DNA from: Bacteroidota bacterium
GTDB lineage: Bacteria; Bacteroidota; Bacteroidia; Chitinophagales; Chitinophagaceae
DNA length: 14,842 nt
Assembly: GCA_947462495.1 (NCBI GenBank)
Contig: CANHOY010000021.1
Span: 1-14,842 of the forward strand
Direction: 5' to 3'
The position numbers and the translations under genes were made by a program. Below are positions 7,116 through 14,645 of this stretch, in pieces (position 1 is the first letter of the stretch; the number at the start of each line of letters is the position of its first letter). Below the pieces are notes generated by a model that saw only the letters and a program-made list of their open reading frames with translations, was not told the DNA's origin and ran no database searches.

Positions 7116-8189
7116 TTACAACTTCCCGTAAAGTTCACGCAATTTTTCTTTAGTAATAATGCTTTCCCAATTAGGACCTAGCGCATTTTCCCATAAAGGT
7201 TTCATACCTAATGAAACATTAATCATCGTATCAAATTGATCCTCGGTTAAATTAGAACATATACCAGTAGGAATTTCAATTTTATTTTTCTCCACCATAT
7301 ATTTAAATTCCTTTACTCCTGAAGGATAATATTCTTCTAAATGATTCATGACAATACAGTTACCTATTCCATGTTTGGTGCCTAATAAATAACTCAGGCC
7401 ATAGCTTACGGCATGTGCCACACCCACTTGGCTATAAGCTATACTCATACCTCCAGCAAAGGAAGCCATCATTAACTGTTCATCGCTTTCTTCATCCCAT
7501 TTGTCTTTATGCACAAATATTTTTTGACACAAGTCCAAGGCTTTTTCACCATAACTTTTACTAAACTCATTCAAAAAAGTTCCTTCTAAACTTTCAATGC
7601 AATGTATATAACAATCCATGCCTGTATAAAAACGCTGATTGGCCGGTACATTTTTAGTTAATTCAGGATCCAATACAATTTGATTAAATGGAGTAAAATC
7701 GGAGTTCATGCCTAATTTACGCGTTGGCCCTGTGAGTACTGTAGTTCGGCTAACTTCGGCGCCTGTACCACTTAAGGTAGGTATGCCCACTTTATATACA
7801 CCAGGTAATTTTACTAAGTCCCAGCCTTGGTAATCTGCAGAAGACCCTGGATTGGTCATCATTAATGCAACTGCTTTCGTTAAATCTAAGGTAGATCCTC
7901 CGCCAATACCAATAATACCACTCACTTCCCCAAACTCGGCTTTTAGTTCGGCAGCTAAGGCATCCACTTGTTTTGTTTTAGGCTCATGGGTAACATCTAC
8001 ATAAACAATTTTATCCTTTCCTCTTAATGGAATTCTACTTGCCAGAGGTTTGCCAATAAAAAAATGATCTAAAAAAAATATCATTGGAAAATTCCCTTTA
8101 CGATGGGGTGCAATAATTTCATCTACTTGATTAAAAGAACCACGACCATAAACAACATAGTCGACCATTTTAAAATTGCGAAATTGCAT
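7116..8189 (-). CDS. kdnB: 3-deoxy-alpha-D-manno-octulosonate 8-oxidase (KdnB)
   Basis: KdnB is an iron-type alcohol dehydrogenase family enzyme that oxidises C8 of Kdo to an aldehyde. The aminotransferase KdnA then converts that product to 8-amino-3,8-dideoxy-Kdo (Kdo8N) for the LPS inner core. The 357-residue product resembles the Shewanella KdnB as I recall it, including FGRGSF-like YGRGSF (14-19), YQGWDL (120-125), IPTLSGTGAE (136-145), YTGMDCYIHCIESLEGTF (188-205) and MSIAYSQVG (248-256). The nucleotide-binding GGGS is at 96-99, and the expected metal ligands are present: Asp192, His196, His259 and His273. It is the last gene of the minus-strand run, 48 bases after the GH32 gene, with its own -7 element. 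KdnA is not in the window; kdsB, whose product uses the same sugar, lies two genes upstream. Confidence 0.88.
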   Translation of the reverse strand: MQFRNFKMVDYVVYGRGSFNQVDEIIAPHRKGNFPMIFFLDHFFIGKPLASRIPLRGKDKIVYVDVTHEPKTKQVDALAAELKAEFGEVSGIIGIGGGSTLDLTKAVALMMTNPGSSADYQGWDLVKLPGVYKVGIPTLSGTGAEVSRTTVLTGPTRKLGMNSDFTPFNQIVLDPELTKNVPANQRFYTGMDCYIHCIESLEGTFLNEFSKSYGEKALDLCQKIFVHKDKWDEESDEQLMMASFAGGMSIAYSQVGVAHAVSYGLSYLLGTKHGIGNCIVMNHLEEYYPSGVKEFKYMVEKNKIEIPTGICSNLTEDQFDTMINVSLGMKPLWENALGPNWESIITKEKLRELYGKL

Positions 8190-8225
8190 ATATTTTCAAT
8201 TAATTATTTAATACTATTAGTTTAA

Positions 8226-8233
8226 CAAAGTTA
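8226..8233 (-). promoter_or_regulatory. -7 element (TAnnTTTG) upstream of kdnB
   Basis: Read on the minus strand this is TAACTTTG, an exact match to the Bacteroidota -7 consensus, 36 bases before the kdnB ATG and just after the GH32 stop codon. A minus-strand TTTG occurs at 8242-8245 but is too close to be a normal -33 element. The site suggests kdnB can be transcribed independently of the upstream fructan genes. Confidence 0.5.
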
Positions 8234-8237
8234 GCTA

Positions 8238-9782
8238 TTACCAAATAGATTGTAGCGGATAAATTTGTAAATTTTTTACTGAACCCTGTGATGTCGTGTT
8301 AAGTATTTTAATGTTTTTGTCACTGTGTACTGGAAAGGCTTGAACCGTAAATACAGATTCTCCATCATTTACAAACACTTCAATGATACTATTGTCTACC
8401 AATACCTTAAATTTAATTTTATCCGTTGCCGCATTGATGGGTGCAGTAAAATAACGTATATCAGCAAATTCTTTTTGAGAAAAAGAATTTGTTTTAGTAC
8501 GATTGATAAACACTTTTTTAAGGCTAGGTTCATAGCCAATTTCTACCCCTCTAAATTTATCATTGAGTACGCTAATGCCCACAGTTTCTGTACTTGAACT
8601 ACTTAATTCAAAATTACATTCATATACATCTGCATTAATACCTAAAGCCTCTAAAGATATAGTTTGATCTTTGGCCTCTGTAGCTATTTTTTGATAGGCT
8701 AATTTTTTTCGTAAACTATTTAAATTAGTAATGGGTCTTTGAATTAAATGCCAAACCCCTTTATTATTTTCTGCCCATAAATTTCTAGGCAATGTCATAG
8801 CGCCTTTCCAAGGGCTGGTGGGAATATTCCCAGCGTATCTCCAATTGTTTGCCCAAGCTATAGTCGTTGGAAGATGATTAGCAGGCAATTGACCATAAGA
8901 AATACCAGCATAATAATCTGGCCCCGCATCAGGTCTGAGTATTGTTTTTTGATTGCTGTCTAAGATAAAATTTACCCCATTAAATTCACCCATAAAGTAT
9001 TGCATTTTTTCACTCATGGAAACCTGCAATACCCATTTTTTATTGGTTGAATTAAGAACTGGAATTTGTACCAAATCGGGGCATTCCCAAACGCCTGTGG
9101 TATCGCCTTTTGGACCAAAATCACTTAAAAACTTCCAGTTTAATAAATTAGTACTAGCATAAAATTGTACTTGATGTTCTAGTGGTAAATTAACGCACAT
9201 CACCCAGTATTTTTTGGGGGCATACCAAAACACTTTTGGATCTCTAAAATCTTTTTTGCCTAAATCTAAAATTGGATTCTTATTATATTTCGTCCATGTT
9301 TTACCTTCATCAATACTAAATGCAACATGTTGAGATTGATTAACATCTTTAATGTGGCCTGTATAAATGGCTACCATGGGTGGTTTTTCTTTGGTACCTA
9401 ATCCGCTTGAATTATTCTGATCGTAAACACAAGTACCAGAAAATATCATCGTATCCTTTTCTTCTGGTATTGCAATGGGCTGATGATCCCAATGAAGTAA
9501 ATCTTTGCTGGTGGCGTGACCCCAGGTCATATGGCCCCAAACATTTTCGAATGGATTATATTGATAAAATAGATGATACACCCCTTTAACATAGACTAAT
9601 CCATTGGGATCGTTGGTCCAATTTGTTTTAGGGCTAAAATGATATTGGGGACGGTATAGTTCTTGATATAATTTTTCTTGCGCTATTAATTTATTCTGTA
9701 GTACAAAAACAGAAAGAATATAAAACAAACAAAAAATAAAAATATTCTTTGTAATCGTTTTTATGTTAAAAATATTTTTCAT
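8238..9782 (-). CDS. Secreted GH32 fructan hydrolase (levanase/inulinase/invertase type)
   Basis: This 514-residue glycoside hydrolase family 32 enzyme is expected to release fructose from sucrose, inulin or levan with retention of configuration. A Sec signal peptide is visible: a basic start, a hydrophobic core at about 14-30 and a likely cleavage site near LIA-Q (33-35). The five-bladed propeller starts with NDPNG (57-61) containing the nucleophile Asp58. FRDPKVFW (179-186) contains the transition-state stabiliser Asp181. WECPD (232-236) contains the acid/base Glu233. The C-terminal beta-sandwich spans about 370-514. Cys18 lies in the hydrophobic core rather than in a lipobox, so it is secreted or periplasmic, not an obvious lipoprotein. 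It is 22 bases from the sugar porter, which probably imports its product. Endo versus exo action and linkage preference cannot be read from the sequence. Confidence 0.92.
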   Translation of the reverse strand: MKNIFNIKTITKNIFIFCLFYILSVFVLQNKLIAQEKLYQELYRPQYHFSPKTNWTNDPNGLVYVKGVYHLFYQYNPFENVWGHMTWGHATSKDLLHWDHQPIAIPEEKDTMIFSGTCVYDQNNSSGLGTKEKPPMVAIYTGHIKDVNQSQHVAFSIDEGKTWTKYNKNPILDLGKKDFRDPKVFWYAPKKYWVMCVNLPLEHQVQFYASTNLLNWKFLSDFGPKGDTTGVWECPDLVQIPVLNSTNKKWVLQVSMSEKMQYFMGEFNGVNFILDSNQKTILRPDAGPDYYAGISYGQLPANHLPTTIAWANNWRYAGNIPTSPWKGAMTLPRNLWAENNKGVWHLIQRPITNLNSLRKKLAYQKIATEAKDQTISLEALGINADVYECNFELSSSSTETVGISVLNDKFRGVEIGYEPSLKKVFINRTKTNSFSQKEFADIRYFTAPINAATDKIKFKVLVDNSIIEVFVNDGESVFTVQAFPVHSDKNIKILNTTSQGSVKNLQIYPLQSIW

Positions 9783-9804
9783 GACTTTTATAGTATTGGT
9801 TATT

Positions 9805-11151
9805 TTATTGAACTAGTTTTTTTTGTAACTCCTCTAGTGATACCCCTTTGGTTTCTGGCACTTTGAGAAATATCCAAACTAATTGTAAAGCCATCATAAC
9901 ACAAAAGAAAGCAAATATGGGCCATGGATTGTCTTTAAAAATTCCGTGCTCGCTGTCTAAAAATACAGGAGTAATCAACGTAATTAATGCAGCAAAAATC
10001 CAATGTATGCTTGCACCAAAGGCTTGCCCCTTAGCACGAATTGGAGTAGGAAATATTTCAGATATCAATACCCATATTACTGCACCTTGCCCAATAGCAT
10101 GTGAAGCAATAAATAACAATAAGAAGGTGAGCATAAACTCGGGGGCACTGTGATTGATAAATCCATAGGCCACCATGGATAAACTTATAATGTAGCCAAA
10201 AGAACCAATAATTAATAAGGTTTTACGGCCAATGCGGTCAATGAGCCATAGACCAACAAAAGTGAAAATTAAATTCATTAACCCTAGTGATATAGAGCTT
10301 AATAAAGAATTATTTTTTGCAAAACCCGCTTCCTCTAAAATTCGTGGTGCATAATACAAAAGAAAATTAATGCCCGATGCTTGATTAAAAAAAGCAACAA
10401 AAAAAGCCAAGGAAATAATTTTAGTATGATTTTTCGTAAATAATTGCAAGCCTCCCTGTGTTTTTTCTTGTTCGTTGGCAATTTTAATTTCTTGTATTGT
10501 TTGCTCAATATTTTCAACCCCTACTTCTTCTAAGGTTTTTCTTGCACCCGCTTCATCATTTTTAATCGAAAACAGCCACCTTGGACTTTCTGGTAAACCT
10601 AATGTCATCAATGTATAAATACCAGCAGGAATTAGTAAAACGGCTAACATCCAACGCCAATCATTCACGCCGCCAAAGCCTGCTAAAAAGTAATTAGATA
10701 AATACGCCACTAAAATTCCAAAAACAATATTGAATTGATACATGCCCACCAATTTACCGCGATTCCCCTTATTTGAAATTTCAGAAATATAAGTGGGTGC
10801 TGCTACGGAGGAAATTCCAATAGCAATGCCTCCAATCAATCTAAAAAAAGAAAATGTATATGGATCTTGAGCCAAAGCAGACCCAATAGCGGAAGCAATA
10901 AACATTAGGCCCAACCAGATTAACACTTTTTTACGGCCATATTTTTCTGTTGGAGCCCCTGCAAATACAGAGCCAATAACGGTTCCCCATAAGGCCATTG
11001 ACATAATAAAAAATCCATGAAATAGTGGACTGGTATGCCACAATTGTTGAATAGGTTTATCTGCACCGGAAATAACGACCATATCAAAACCAAAAATAAA
11101 TCCAGCCAATGCAGCGACTATCGTTGACTGAAATAGTTTTCCTTTATTCAT
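9805..11151 (-). CDS. Sugar porter family MFS transporter
   Basis: This inner-membrane transporter has 448 residues and about 12 transmembrane helices, and belongs to the sugar porter family (TC 2.A.1.1, the XylE/GLUT group). It is probably a proton symporter for a hexose or disaccharide. Family signatures are clear: EKYGRKK (69-75) between helices 2 and 3, PESPRWLF (187-194) after helix 6, NQASGINFLLYYAP (256-269) in helix 7, which corresponds to the QQxSGxN sugar-binding segment of homologues, DRIGRK (305-310) between helices 8 and 9, and PETKGVSLEEL (432-442) after helix 12. Asn256 replaces the first glutamine usual in that helix 7 segment. The gene starts 10 bases after kdsB and is followed after 22 bases by the GH32 gene, so fructose or sucrose is the likely substrate (inference). 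Confidence 0.9.
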   Translation of the reverse strand: MNKGKLFQSTIVAALAGFIFGFDMVVISGADKPIQQLWHTSPLFHGFFIMSMALWGTVIGSVFAGAPTEKYGRKKVLIWLGLMFIASAIGSALAQDPYTFSFFRLIGGIAIGISSVAAPTYISEISNKGNRGKLVGMYQFNIVFGILVAYLSNYFLAGFGGVNDWRWMLAVLLIPAGIYTLMTLGLPESPRWLFSIKNDEAGARKTLEEVGVENIEQTIQEIKIANEQEKTQGGLQLFTKNHTKIISLAFFVAFFNQASGINFLLYYAPRILEEAGFAKNNSLLSSISLGLMNLIFTFVGLWLIDRIGRKTLLIIGSFGYIISLSMVAYGFINHSAPEFMLTFLLLFIASHAIGQGAVIWVLISEIFPTPIRAKGQAFGASIHWIFAALITLITPVFLDSEHGIFKDNPWPIFAFFCVMMALQLVWIFLKVPETKGVSLEELQKKLVQ

Positions 11152-11161
11152 GTTTATTTTA

Positions 11162-11881
11162 TTATAAAAGTTTTGCAGCTTTAATTAAATCTTCTGGGGT
11201 ATCTATCTCCACGCCCATATAATGGGTGACTACCATTTTTATACTAACTCCATTTTCTAAATATCGAAGGCATTCAATTTTTTCGGCGGCTTCTAAGGGC
11301 GTCATTGGCCAAGAAGTAAAATCAAGCAATGCTTGTTTTTTAAAAGCATATACGCCAATATGTTCATAATAAGTAATGGGGGCATCTGTACTTCTTGGGT
11401 AAGGTATAATACTTCTTGAAAAAAATAAAGCATTTGAATTTTTATCTACTGCTACTTTTACATAATTAGGGTCTGCAATTAAAGCCTCATTGGACAACAC
11501 TTGCATAAGTGATGCCACTTGTACATTTTCGTCTTTAAATACTGCAATTACTTTTTCAAGTGGTTCTTTCTTTACAAAAGGTTCATCTCCTTGTACATTC
11601 ACCACAATATCAATATCTAAACCTTCTATCGCTTCTGCTATTCGGTCGCTTCCGCTTTCATGCAATCTTTTGCTCATAATGGCTTTTCCACCATTATCAA
11701 TTATTTCTTTGTAAATAATATCGCTATCAGTAACTACATATACTTCGTCAAATAAACCGGTGGCTAGGGTATTATCATAGGTATGCCTAATAACCGTTTT
11801 ATTGCCAAGTAGCTGCATTAGTTTGGCAGGGAATCTAGTAGCTGCATAGCGAGCAGGAATAAAAGCACCAACTTTTTTCAT
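11162..11881 (-). CDS. kdsB: 3-deoxy-manno-octulosonate cytidylyltransferase (CMP-Kdo synthetase)
   Basis: KdsB activates Kdo (or Kdo8N in organisms that make it) with CTP to give the CMP-sugar used by the Kdo transferase in lipid A core assembly, in the cytoplasm. The 239-residue product is of normal length. It carries the nucleotide-binding IPARYAATRFPAK (8-20), VNVQGDEPF (94-102) with metal-ligand Asp99, YEHIGVYAF (172-180), the SWPMTPLEAAEKIECLR stretch (190-206) and the C-terminal DTPEDL (227-232) with the second conserved Asp227. It is the second gene of a tight minus-strand run, 26 bases after the membrane hydroxylase gene and 10 before the sugar porter. Together with kdnB three genes on, it suggests that its natural substrate may be Kdo8N, although sequence alone does not show this. 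Confidence 0.95.
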   Translation of the reverse strand: MKKVGAFIPARYAATRFPAKLMQLLGNKTVIRHTYDNTLATGLFDEVYVVTDSDIIYKEIIDNGGKAIMSKRLHESGSDRIAEAIEGLDIDIVVNVQGDEPFVKKEPLEKVIAVFKDENVQVASLMQVLSNEALIADPNYVKVAVDKNSNALFFSRSIIPYPRSTDAPITYYEHIGVYAFKKQALLDFTSWPMTPLEAAEKIECLRYLENGVSIKMVVTHYMGVEIDTPEDLIKAAKLL

Positions 11882-11907
11882 TCTGTTTGTATCTTTTTAT
11901 ATTAGAA

Positions 11908-12729
11908 TTAGTAATCAGATTTAATAGACTTATCAAAAGGAACTTTTAGTTGATACGCCAATGATTGATCTTTTGTATTATCCATTACATCTAAACCATA
12001 AATGATTTCACTCATGGGTGTGTAATTGTAAGTGCCAAACAATCGATCCCAAAAAGAAAAAATATTGCCATAATTACTATCGGTTTGTGGACGCTTGTGG
12101 TGGTGATGTATTCTATGCATATTAGGTGATACAATAATGAAGCCAAAGCTTTGGTCAAACCATTTTGGAATTTTAATATTAGAATGATTAAACTGCGTAA
12201 GTACCACGCTTAAACTTTGGTACAACATCACCATCCACATGGGAGTGCCTAAAACAAATACTGCTAAAATAGCAAATACGGCTCTTATAACAGATTCACC
12301 AGGATGGTGTCTGTTGCCAGTAGTTGTGTCTAAATGCTTGTCTGCATGGTGTACCATATGAAATTTCCATAAAAATTTAACTCTGTGTACAATTAAATGT
12401 ACTAGATAAGCACCAATTAAGTCAAGTAACAATAAGCCAGTAATGGCTTCTACCCATGGCGACAAATTAATAATATGTAATAATCCAAATTGGTGATCCA
12501 CTGTCCAATAACTTGCTTTTACCATGAATAAGGCAAAAACAAAATTGACCACAATGGTAGTAAAAGTAAAAAATAAATTTAGCCCTGCATGTTTAAACTT
12601 ATTGATGTTAAAATTAAATAGGGGTGCTGCAATTTCTAGCAGCCAAAAAAAAGTAATTCCTCCAGCCAATAACAAGGCCCTATGCAAACTTGGGATCTGT
12701 TCAAAATAATTTTTTATAAGGTCAAGCAT
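11908..12729 (-). CDS. Fatty acid hydroxylase / sterol desaturase superfamily membrane protein
   Basis: This integral membrane di-iron oxygenase has 273 residues and probably hydroxylates or desaturates a lipid chain. The family's histidine clusters are all present: HLIVH (111-115), HMVHH (124-128), NRHHPGE (139-145) and HRIHHHH (205-211), with a further His182 in NHSN. Hydrophobic segments at about 18-36, 50-70, 95-112 and 150-178 would place the metal site on the cytoplasmic side. The C-terminal GNIFSFWDRLFGTY block (221-234) is typical of bacterial members. The gene heads the minus-strand run and is followed after 26 bases by kdsB. Bacteria of this group rarely make sterols, so a fatty acid, sphingolipid, carotenoid or aminolipid substrate is more likely. 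The substrate cannot be fixed from the sequence. Confidence 0.85.
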   Translation of the reverse strand: MLDLIKNYFEQIPSLHRALLLAGGITFFWLLEIAAPLFNFNINKFKHAGLNLFFTFTTIVVNFVFALFMVKASYWTVDHQFGLLHIINLSPWVEAITGLLLLDLIGAYLVHLIVHRVKFLWKFHMVHHADKHLDTTTGNRHHPGESVIRAVFAILAVFVLGTPMWMVMLYQSLSVVLTQFNHSNIKIPKWFDQSFGFIIVSPNMHRIHHHHKRPQTDSNYGNIFSFWDRLFGTYNYTPMSEIIYGLDVMDNTKDQSLAYQLKVPFDKSIKSDY

Positions 12730-12757
12730 AACTATATTATTATGGTATAAATGTAAA

Positions 12758-12797
12758 TAAAAAAACCCGATGTTCCATTGATTAGAGCATCGGGTTT
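12758..12797 (-). terminator. Intrinsic terminator of dnaN
   Basis: On the minus strand AAACCCGATG (12797-12788) pairs perfectly with CATCGGGTTT (12772-12763) across a 15-base loop and is followed by TTTTATTTA. It begins about 40 bases after the dnaN stop codon and ends about 30 bases before the start of the next minus-strand gene. It therefore separates dnaN from the kdsB-kdnB run. Confidence 0.9.
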
Positions 12798-12838
12798 CGT
12801 TTAAAACAAAGTGAATTAAACTTTACTTTTATTGGAAA

Positions 12839-13954
12839 TTAGCTATTTAACATTAATGGCATCACCAACATCAAAAGATCTTCCCCTGCTGCTTGCTCGG
12901 AGGGTTTAATAAGCCCTGCTTTACTAGGTGTTGACAATTCAAGAAATACATCATCCGTATCGGCAGCACTTAGCATTTCAATTAAAAATTTTGCATTAAA
13001 TGCAATTTGAATGTCTTCGCCTTTGTATTCACAACTCATGCGTTCATTTCCTTCAAAACTAAAATCAATGTCTTGAGCAGCCATCTGTAATTCATTGCCA
13101 GTAATATTTAAAGCCACTTGATTGGTACTTTTATTACTAAACACATTCACACGACGCAATGCGTTTTGAAAATCATGTTTGTTAACAGTTAATCGATAAG
13201 GATTATCCGCAGGAATAACTACTTTATAATCAGGGAAGCGCGCGTCAATTAAACGACATATTAATTGAGTAGAACCATGATCTACAAATAAATGATTGCT
13301 ATTAAAACTAATGGTAATAGGATCTTCATTATCCGGTAATGCATTTTTTAATAAGTTCAATGGTTTTTTAGGAACAATGAAAGAAGCATTTTGTTTCGCT
13401 TTGGTATCTGTTCTTTTATACCTCACCAAACGATGCGCATCTGTAGCTACAAATTGTACACCGTCTTTTGATAATTCAAAAAATACCCCTGTCATCGCTG
13501 GACGTAAATCATCACCACTTACTGCAAATAAAGTTTTATTAATGGCAGTTAATAGACCAGTGCTGGTCATATTAAAACCAGTGGTATCATCAGCTGTAGG
13601 TTCTTTTGGAAAATTGTCAGGATTTTCGCCCATCACTTTATATTTTCCATTATCGCTAGTAATTTCTACCGCATAATTTTTATCAATATTAAAAGTAAGT
13701 GGCTGATCGGCTATATTTTTTAAAGAGTCTATTAATATTTTAGCTGGAATACAAACACGGCCATTGGCTTTGCTTTCTACATCCATTTGTACACGCATAA
13801 CCGTTTCTAAATCGGTAGCTACGATATTTAATTTTTTATCTTCTATTTCGAATAAAAAATCTTCTAAAATAGGTAAAACAGTATTCGTATTAATAACACC
13901 AGAAATTTGTTGAAGGTGTTTTAAAAGTGAAGAGGAAGAAACTATAAATTTCAT
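12839..13954 (-). CDS. dnaN: DNA polymerase III beta subunit (sliding clamp)
   Basis: DnaN forms the ring-shaped dimer that tethers DNA polymerase III to DNA and recruits repair factors. The 371-residue protein has normal clamp length and three repeated domains of about 120 residues. Recognisable family segments include the N-terminal MKFIVSSSSLLKHLQQISG (1-19), VLPILEDF (26-33), VATDLETVM (45-53), GVFFEL and VATDAHRLV in the middle domain, RFPDYKVVIP in the region feeding the peptide-binding pocket, and the C-terminal VMPLMLNS, equivalent to the family's usual VMPxRL end that lines the clamp-partner pocket. It is not beside dnaA here; its neighbour is the divergent recX. It has its own terminator downstream, so it is probably monocistronic. 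Confidence 0.96.
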   Translation of the reverse strand: MKFIVSSSSLLKHLQQISGVINTNTVLPILEDFLFEIEDKKLNIVATDLETVMRVQMDVESKANGRVCIPAKILIDSLKNIADQPLTFNIDKNYAVEITSDNGKYKVMGENPDNFPKEPTADDTTGFNMTSTGLLTAINKTLFAVSGDDLRPAMTGVFFELSKDGVQFVATDAHRLVRYKRTDTKAKQNASFIVPKKPLNLLKNALPDNEDPITISFNSNHLFVDHGSTQLICRLIDARFPDYKVVIPADNPYRLTVNKHDFQNALRRVNVFSNKSTNQVALNITGNELQMAAQDIDFSFEGNERMSCEYKGEDIQIAFNAKFLIEMLSAADTDDVFLELSTPSKAGLIKPSEQAAGEDLLMLVMPLMLNS

Positions 13955-14064
13955 AATACTCAGTGGTTTTATTTTTAGGGGTTAAATCGGCCAACTTAGG
14001 CATTATAAAACAGTTGCTTGGGTCGTATAATTTAACCTTAATAACACTAACGAAACTAATGCAA

Positions 14065-14076
14065 AATCTTAAGATT
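14065..14076. repeat. 12-base perfect palindrome between dnaN and recX
   Basis: AATCTTAAGATT is a perfect palindrome in the 166-base divergent intergenic region, about 110 bases upstream of dnaN and 45 upstream of recX. It could be a regulator operator, but a single AT-rich palindrome of this size can also arise by chance. No clear TAnnTTTG promoter is seen for either gene in this gap. Confidence 0.35.
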
Positions 14077-14094
14077 AAAAAGCTATTTTAGCAT

Positions 14095-14118
14095 TTCTTA
14101 TTGACATTCTTATCGACA
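14095..14118 (+). repeat. Tandem 12-base direct repeat just before the recX start
   Basis: TTCTTATTGACA (14095-14106) is followed directly by TTCTTATCGACA (14107-14118), differing by one base, and the recX ATG begins two bases later at 14121. The repeat therefore occupies the position of the ribosome binding site and 5' leader. It may be a duplication with no role, or a paired protein- or RNA-binding site about one helical turn apart. Confidence 0.7.
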
Positions 14119-14120
14119 AA

Positions 14121-14594
14121 ATGCAAAAAATTAGAATAGGTAAAGAGCAGGCTATACAAAGGATTCGGCATTATTGTGCCTACCAAGAAAGGGCTCAACA
14201 AGAGGTCCGAGATAAATTATATGAGTTCGGTATGACTACCCCCGAAGTAGAGGAAATCATTTCAGATTTAATCTCAGATAATTTTTTAAATGAGGCTCGT
14301 TTTGCCGAAAGTTTTGCAGGGGGACATTTTAGAATAAAATCATGGGGGAAGCAAAAAATAAAATACGCTTTACAACAAAAAAGAGTCAGCCCCGCTAATA
14401 TAAAAAAAGCATTAAATAGTATTGAAGAGACGGCTTATAAAAAAACACTATTGACATTGGCTACCAAAAAATGGAATTCCTTAAAAGGGGAAAGGGGAAT
14501 GAGCCGAATGGCAAAAACCAATTCCTTTTTAAATCAACGTGGCTTTGAATCCGCACTCATTATGCCCATTTTGCAGCAATTAAACAAGAAGTAA
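14121..14594 (+). CDS. recX: Regulatory protein RecX
   Basis: RecX binds RecA filaments in the cytoplasm and limits recombinase and coprotease activity. The 157-residue basic, helical protein fits the family's arrangement of tandem three-helix repeats. Residues about 10-60 contain the conserved AxxxLxxRxRSxxExxxKL-like stretch, seen here as AIQRIRHYCAYQERAQQEVR. The segment LISDNFLNEARFAESFAGG (50-68) matches the family's LxxxGxLDDxxFAxxxxxxR pattern. A GKQKIKYALQQKRV block (75-88) corresponds to the GxxxIxxELxxKGI motif. The gene is not next to recA, and it is divergent from dnaN. The ATG follows a tandem 12-base repeat instead of a Shine-Dalgarno site. The downstream nitrilase-type gene begins 51 bases later. 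Confidence 0.9.
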   Translation: MQKIRIGKEQAIQRIRHYCAYQERAQQEVRDKLYEFGMTTPEVEEIISDLISDNFLNEARFAESFAGGHFRIKSWGKQKIKYALQQKRVSPANIKKALNSIEETAYKKTLLTLATKKWNSLKGERGMSRMAKTNSFLNQRGFESALIMPILQQLNKK

Positions 14595-14645
14595 GAATTT
14601 TATTTGAATATTGTACCTTTAGGATAGTACTAAAATTATAAAGCT

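Noticed and set aside
8325..8597. 90-codon open frame on the plus strand inside the GH32 gene
   Set aside because: It lies wholly antisense to a well-supported GH32 coding region, has no recognisable domain and is rich in residues expected from reading AT-rich DNA out of frame.
9728..9731. Cysteine in the GH32 signal region as a lipoprotein attachment site
   Set aside because: Cys18 is embedded in the hydrophobic core with no lipobox in front, and a signal peptidase I-type site near residue 34 fits better.
13296..13676. 126-codon open frame on the plus strand inside dnaN
   Set aside because: It is antisense to the strongly conserved sliding clamp gene, with no independent start signal or domain.
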